Below the pieces are notes generated by a model. That model was not told where the DNA came from, did not search any database, and saw only the letters and a program-made list of their open reading frames with translations. From NCBI GenBank assembly GCA_002490995.1, contig DKVC01000180.1:1-10582 (forward strand): a stretch of 10,582 nt of DNA, read 5' to 3'. Shown piece by piece: positions 6,485 through 10,582 of the stretch (the first letter of the stretch is position 1; each line of letters starts with the position of its first letter). Source of the stretch: Lachnospiraceae bacterium UBA7188. GTDB taxonomy: Bacteria > Bacillota > Clostridia > Lachnospirales > Lachnospiraceae. Made by a program: the position numbers and the translations under genes.

Positions 6485-6549
6485 CGGAAACATTTTCCGG
6501 CCGGGTGAGCCTGAACGTTTGCAGTGCGGTTTCTGCCGAAAGTTCAGGC
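6485..6549 (+). terminator. Stem-loops after glgP
   Basis: CGGAAA (6485-6490) pairs with TTTCCG (6494-6499) right after the stop codon. Further on, GCCTGAAC (6509-6516) pairs perfectly with GTTCAGGC (6542-6549), with a nested GCAG/CTGC stem. No T-run follows either, so they may be 3'-end stabilising structures or weak terminators. Confidence 0.45.
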
Positions 6550-6558
6550 GCAGGGTAA

Positions 6559-6659
6559 GGAAGTGTCTACAAATAACCGCTGCGAGTTCATAGCGAGTTT
6601 TATTGTATTTCTGGAGGTTTTGCCTAAATAAGCTGCATCGGTTATTTTCCGACAATTCC
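6559..6659 (+). mobile_element. 101-bp hairpin element, copy 3
   Basis: It runs from GGAAGTGTC to GACAATTCC, with TAA on the left and TAG on the right. The inner stem AAATAACCG plus TGC pairs with one mismatch, making it the least regular of the four. The sequence GCAGGGTA occurs just left of it (6550-6557) and again shortly after it (6666-6673). Together with copy 4 it fills most of the 337-base gap between glgP and the phosphoesterase gene. Confidence 0.8.
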
Positions 6660-6693
6660 TAGAGTGCAGGGTACTATGTGTGACAGGGAGTAA

Positions 6694-6793
6694 GGAATTG
6701 TCTACAAATAACTGCTACGAGTTGAAAGCCGTTTTCCTTATGTTTCCTGGCTTTTTTCTAAAGAAGTTGTAGCAGTTATTTTCCGACAGTTCC
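6694..6793 (+). mobile_element. 100-bp hairpin element, copy 4
   Basis: It runs from GGAATTGTC to GACAGTTCC with TAA on both sides. AAATAACTGCTAC pairs perfectly with GTAGCAGTTATTT, and an apical stem AAAGCC/GGCTTT can form. Only 34 bases separate it from copy 3, and it ends 28 bases before the phosphoesterase start, so it would lie in that gene's leader or carry its transcription stop. Confidence 0.85.
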
Positions 6794-6821
6794 TAAGAGT
6801 CTTAGCGCCATGGAGTAAGCG

Positions 6822-7961
6822 ATGGATTTCATAAAGGATAAATTTGTGCGAGGGCGTGCATTAGGGCACGCCCTTGCCTTAACTGGCGTCCTGGTGCTTG
6901 GAATAACTGGCTGCGGGAAAAATGCAGGTGGCAGCGGCGCTTCGGAGAGGAGCGGGAACAGTGCAGTTGAGAACAGTGCTGCGGAGAGAAACAGCAGCAG
7001 GGCAGAAGATGATACAGGGAAAGACAATGCAGTGGATTCCGGTACCGCAGATTCTGGCACCACAGGCTGGGAGAAGCATATATCAGAGGAAACAATCCGG
7101 CTGCCGGGAGTGGAAGGGGAATACAGCCTGCTCTTTTTGACGGATACTCATGTCATCATCCGGGATGAGAATGCTTCGGAAGCGGCAGTGGAAAACGAAG
7201 CTGCAAGGTATCCGCTTTTTGTGAATGAAGAGGGCGTTTCTTCCGCGGAGCAGTTCCCGGAATGGATACGGTATGCCAATGAAACCAAAGTGGACGCGGT
7301 ATTGCTGGGAGGAGATATAATCGACACGCCTTCCGATGCGAATCTGCAGTGGCTGAAGGAGCAGCTTGCGCAGCTGGATATGCCCTATCTCTACGTCAAT
7401 GGCAATCATGACTGGACCTACCCCTGGGAATATATGACAGAGACGGGGCGGGAAACTTATCTTCCGCTTCTGGAGCCTTTTATGAATGGAAATACGGCGA
7501 TACAGAAACTGGATTTCGGTGAATTTACGGTGGTGGGCATAGACGACAGTTCGAATCAAGTAGACAGCGCGGCATTGCCGGAGTATGAGAAAATCCTGGA
7601 AGAGAACCGCCGGTTGGCTCTTCAACGGCCGGAAATCCGCCGGGTGGAAGTCCACCCTGTGATCGTGATGACCCATGTCCCTTTTATCACTCAGTCTGTG
7701 CTGACAAAGGCGAGAGAAGCCTGGGATAACCCGGTGGTGATCGGTGCCGGTAATTACGGAGGGATTTATCCCAACGAGGATTCGGAGCAGTTTATGGCGC
7801 TGACCACAGCGGAAGACAGTCCTGTGGAGCTGGTTCTCGCCGGGCATGTCCACTTTTATGACAGAGATGTCATTGAAGGGGAAAAGGATGTGCTGCAGCT
7901 GGTGGGCGGCGCCGGATTCCGGGGAGAGGCGATATTGATTCATATTATAGGAAGCAAGTGA
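6822..7961 (+). CDS. Calcineurin-like metallophosphoesterase lipoprotein
   Basis: A 379-residue predicted exported phosphoesterase. The N-terminus has basic residues, a hydrophobic stretch and the lipobox LGITGC with Cys31, so it should be lipid-anchored on the outer face of the cytoplasmic membrane. A Ser/Gly/Glu/Asp-rich linker covers about residues 32-85. The metal-binding motifs of the calcineurin-like fold are all present: DTH (D108, H110), GGDIID (D165), GNHD (N195, H196), THVP (H285) and GHVH (H342, H344). The substrate is unknown; nucleotide, phospholipid or phosphoprotein are all possible in this fold. GGAG at 6812-6815 gives good spacing to ATG 6822. A strong DNA inverted repeat lies in the signal-peptide codons, and another spans the stop codon. 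Confidence 0.93.
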   Translation: MDFIKDKFVRGRALGHALALTGVLVLGITGCGKNAGGSGASERSGNSAVENSAAERNSSRAEDDTGKDNAVDSGTADSGTTGWEKHISEETIRLPGVEGEYSLLFLTDTHVIIRDENASEAAVENEAARYPLFVNEEGVSSAEQFPEWIRYANETKVDAVLLGGDIIDTPSDANLQWLKEQLAQLDMPYLYVNGNHDWTYPWEYMTETGRETYLPLLEPFMNGNTAIQKLDFGEFTVVGIDDSSNQVDSAALPEYEKILEENRRLALQRPEIRRVEVHPVIVMTHVPFITQSVLTKAREAWDNPVVIGAGNYGGIYPNEDSEQFMALTTAEDSPVELVLAGHVHFYDRDVIEGEKDVLQLVGGAGFRGEAILIHIIGSK

Positions 7962-7974
7962 GGCTTCCTATAAT
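7944..7974. terminator. 12-bp perfect inverted repeat over the stop codon
   Basis: ATTATAGGAAGC (7944-7955) and GCTTCCTATAAT (7963-7974) form a perfect 12-bp stem around AAGTGAG, which contains the TGA stop of the phosphoesterase gene. No T-run follows on either strand, so it is an atypical terminator. It may instead be an mRNA-end stabiliser or a protein-binding palindrome before the acetyltransferase gene. Confidence 0.45.
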
Positions 7975-8028
7975 CGAATGCGGCGCAAAGAAATGCGGGA
8001 GCATATGGGTGCAGCTGAGGAGTCATAA

Positions 8029-8511
8029 ATGATTAGGAAAGCTGATATAAAGGATCTTTCCCGGATAGCCGAGATTATTATATTTGGGAAAAGAGTTGCA
8101 TACAGGCATATATTTGAAGATGATTATGGGTCATTTCATAAACTGCAGGTTGTTGATTTGTATGAAGAGTATAAAAGCAATCTGAACGTTTTGGAGGGAA
8201 TGCTGCTGTATGATGACGGAATTGTGAAAGGCGTAATAAACGGACGGCCCAAAGACGGCCAGATCATGGAGATTACGGAGTTTTATGTGGACCCCTTTTT
8301 TGTGGGACAGGGAATAGGAACTCTTCTGATGAAGTACATGATTCGGCAAACTAAGGAAAAAGGTTATCGGAAAATAATACTATGGGTTATAAAAGATAAT
8401 GTGAGAGCCAGAAAGTTTTATGAGATGAATGGATTTGTCAATAGTGGAAAGACATGTATCATAGAAGGTACCACGAAAGAGGATTGCTGTTATGAATGTG
8501 TTCTTGAATAA
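8029..8511 (+). CDS. GNAT family N-acetyltransferase
   Basis: A 160-residue single-domain GNAT protein that would transfer an acetyl group from acetyl-CoA to an unknown amine. The start MIRKADIKDLSRIAEII is typical of the family. The acetyl-CoA loop is FYVDPFFVGQGIGTLLM (85-101), with G93, G95 and G97. NVRARKFYEMNGF (124-136) is the usual second motif with the catalytic-type Tyr131. Ribosome site GAGGAG (8017-8022) is six bases before ATG. The coding sequence is visibly richer in A and T than the flanking genes, which may mean a different origin. It follows the phosphoesterase by 67 bases and may be co-transcribed with it, although the inverted repeat lies between them. Confidence 0.92.
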   Translation: MIRKADIKDLSRIAEIIIFGKRVAYRHIFEDDYGSFHKLQVVDLYEEYKSNLNVLEGMLLYDDGIVKGVINGRPKDGQIMEITEFYVDPFFVGQGIGTLLMKYMIRQTKEKGYRKIILWVIKDNVRARKFYEMNGFVNSGKTCIIEGTTKEDCCYECVLE

Positions 8512-8584
8512 TGGGATAAATATACGGCGGCTATTGGCTTATCAGGCATTCTGATGAAAACAAAATAAGAAAGGAATTTAATAT

Positions 8585-10582
8585 ATGGTAGAGTTAATGC
8601 AGGGCGGCGCATATCTGGTAAACGGCAGGGAAATCATAGCCGACACGCCGGAAGCGCAACAGGCCATTTTGAGTAAAACAGGAAAAGAGATTACAAAAGA
8701 AGAAGCGTCAAAGCAGACAATCTGCTACGGAATACTGGAGAACCACAATACCTCCGGCAATATGGAGAAGCTGAAAATCAGGTTCGACAAGCTGACCAGC
8801 CACGACATCACTTTCGTAGGCATCATCCAGACAGCAAGGGCATCGGGCCTGCAGAAATTCCCCATGCCCTACGTGCTCACAAACTGTCACAATTCCCTGT
8901 GCGCGGTGGGCGGCACTATCAACGAAGATGACCACATGTTCGGGTTGACCTGCGCGAAGAAGTACGGCGGAGTCTACGTGCCCCCTCATCAGGCAGTCAT
9001 CCACCAGTACGCCCGAGAGATGCTGGCGGAGGGCGGCGGCATGATTCTGGGCTCCGATTCCCATACCCGCTACGGCGCCCTGGGCACTATGGCCGTGGGT
9101 GAGGGCGGCCCGGAGCTTGTAAAGCAGCTTCTGAACCAGACTTATGATATCAACAGACCTCAGGTTGTAGGCGTATACCTCACAGGCGCACCGGTGAAGG
9201 GTGTGGGCCCTCAGGACGTGGCTCTGGCAATCATCGGCGCTGTATTCCGGAACGGCTATGTGAAAAATAAGGTGATGGAATTCGTAGGCCCCGGCGTAGC
9301 TTCTTTGAGCGCTGATTTCCGGATCGGCATTGACGTGATGACCACGGAGACTACATGTCTGTCATCAATCTGGGAGACAGACAAAGAAATCGAGGAATTC
9401 TACGAGATTCACGGGCGTAAGGCAGATTATAAGGAGCTTGTGCCCGGCGAGGTGGCATACTATGACGGCATGATTACGGTGGATTTGTCCAAAGTACGCC
9501 CCATGATTGCCATGCCGTTCCATCCCAGCAATACATACACCATCGAAGAACTGAACGCCAATCTGATGGATATCCTGGATGAGACGGAGAAGCGCGCGGA
9601 AGTCAGCCTGGACGGCGCAGTGGAATTCCATTTGAAGAACAAGGTCAGGAACGGAAAATTCATGGTAGACCAGGGAATCATCGCAGGCTGTGCAGGCGGC
9701 GGTTTCGAGAATATCTGTGCGGCGGCGGACATTCTGAAAGGGGCTTCCATTGGATTTGACGGTTTTACGTTAAGCGTATATCCGGCTTCCATGCCTGTAT
9801 ACATGGAGCTGGTCAGAAACGGCTGTGCCGCCGCCATCATGGAGACAGGCGCCGTCATGAAGACAGCTTTCTGCGGACCATGCTTCGGTGCAGGTGATAC
9901 CCCGGCAAACAATGCTTTCAGTATCCGCCACTCCACCAGGAACTTCCCCAACCGTGAGGGCAGCAAGCTCCAGAACGGCCAGATTTCTTCTGTTGCGCTG
10001 ATGGATGCCCGTTCCATTGCGGCTACGGCTGCCAATAGGGGAGTGTTGACACCGGCTACGGACTTTGACGGGGAGATCGGAAAGTATAAATATCATTTCG
10101 ACAGCAAGATTTATGCAAACCGCATCTTTGACTCCAAGGGCGTGGCTGACCCGGATGTGGAGATACAGCTTGGCCCCAATATCAAGGACTGGCCGGAGAT
10201 GGGTGCGCTGCCGGAGAACCTGATTCTCCAGGTAGTCAGCGAGATTCATGACCCGGTTACCACTACCGACGAGCTGATTCCTTCCGGCGAGACCTCCTCC
10301 TACCGCTCCAATCCGCTGGGGCTGGCTGAGTTTACCTTAAGCCGCAAGGATCCGAATTATGTGGCAAGGGCGAAGGAAATCCAGAAAGCGGAGAAAGCGA
10401 GAATGGCGGGAGAGCATCCCTGCCAGGTACTTCCCGTGCTGAAGGAGCTGGTGGGCGTCATTAAGCAGGAGTACCCGGAGGTGAACCATTCCAACACCGG
10501 ATTCGGCTCCACTATTTTCGCTGTGAAGCCCGGCGACGGATCCGCCCGCGAGCAGGCGGCTTCCTGCCAGAAGGTGCTGGGC
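8585..10582 (+). CDS. Aconitase-family hydratase (3' end outside window)
   Basis: An open frame of 666 codons without a stop before the window edge. AAGGAA (8571-8576) is eight bases before ATG. It belongs to the aconitase superfamily: SDSHTRYGALGTMAVGEGG (157-175) matches the DSHT block. Three cysteines sit where the 4Fe-4S ligands of aconitase lie: C369 in AGCAGG and C430/C433 in CGPC, with spacing of 61 and 3 against 63 and 3 in mitochondrial aconitase. A further Cys101 lies in TNCHNSLC. The layout resembles the poorly characterised E. coli YbhJ-type hydratases more than AcnA or LeuC. The substrate is unknown and no citrate-cycle or amino-acid genes adjoin it. Confidence 0.88.
   Translation, partial: MVELMQGGAYLVNGREIIADTPEAQQAILSKTGKEITKEEASKQTICYGILENHNTSGNMEKLKIRFDKLTSHDITFVGIIQTARASGLQKFPMPYVLTNCHNSLCAVGGTINEDDHMFGLTCAKKYGGVYVPPHQAVIHQYAREMLAEGGGMILGSDSHTRYGALGTMAVGEGGPELVKQLLNQTYDINRPQVVGVYLTGAPVKGVGPQDVALAIIGAVFRNGYVKNKVMEFVGPGVASLSADFRIGIDVMTTETTCLSSIWETDKEIEEFYEIHGRKADYKELVPGEVAYYDGMITVDLSKVRPMIAMPFHPSNTYTIEELNANLMDILDETEKRAEVSLDGAVEFHLKNKVRNGKFMVDQGIIAGCAGGGFENICAAADILKGASIGFDGFTLSVYPASMPVYMELVRNGCAAAIMETGAVMKTAFCGPCFGAGDTPANNAFSIRHSTRNFPNREGSKLQNGQISSVALMDARSIAATAANRGVLTPATDFDGEIGKYKYHFDSKIYANRIFDSKGVADPDVEIQLGPNIKDWPEMGALPENLILQVVSEIHDPVTTTDELIPSGETSSYRSNPLGLAEFTLSRKDPNYVARAKEIQKAEKARMAGEHPCQVLPVLKELVGVIKQEYPEVNHSNTGFGSTIFAVKPGDGSAREQAASCQKVLG

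Noticed and set aside
7083..7943. Minus-strand open frame of 286 codons
   Set aside because: It is antisense to the metallophosphoesterase, which carries every expected metal motif; no ribosome site or domain supports the antisense frame.
9460..10249. Overlapping minus-strand frames in the right end
   Set aside because: They are antisense to the aconitase-family hydratase with its 4Fe-4S cysteines and have no recognisable features.

Overview
The window looks like a chromosomal segment of an anaerobic gut Firmicute, most likely a Lachnospiraceae-type Clostridium. This is inferred from strong AGGAGG-type ribosome sites, GTG starts, a Bacillus/Clostridium-type short transaldolase, a DUF4143 ATPase and a clostridial-style glycogen phosphorylase. 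No rRNA, tRNA, CRISPR array or transposase gene was seen.

Layout from left to right: a duplicated leader module interrupted by a 100-bp hairpin element (about 34-226); a soluble Hanks-type Ser/Thr kinase (355-1239, +); a 100-bp spacer element with TATACTCG ends (1338-1437); transaldolase (1508-2161, +); a second hairpin element; a convergent AAA ATPase with a DUF4143 nuclease-like tail (2244-3587, -) preceded by an intact copy of the leader module with a 14-residue leader ORF; a divergent promoter region (3716-3883); glycogen phosphorylase glgP, whose start is best placed at GTG 3911 (3911-6484, +); two more hairpin elements (6559-6659, 6694-6793); a calcineurin-like phosphoesterase lipoprotein (6822-7961, +); a GNAT acetyltransferase (8029-8511, +); and an aconitase-family hydratase that runs off the right edge (8585-10582, +).

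The recognisable genes serve sugar-phosphate and glycogen metabolism (tal, glgP), signalling (kinase), an exported phosphoesterase and a 4Fe-4S hydratase. They do not form one obvious pathway, and most appear to be separate transcription units.

The least ordinary content is non-coding. Four copies of a 100-101-bp imperfect palindrome share fixed ends and a fixed length, while their stem arms differ but still pair. One copy sits inside a leader module whose uninterrupted paralogue is about 3.5 kb away, giving a filled-site/empty-site pair. The other copies lie against gene ends, and one supplies the last codons and stop of the ATPase. The leader module itself carries a hairpin with the Shine-Dalgarno in its loop and the start codon in its stem, and encodes a short peptide similar in both copies.
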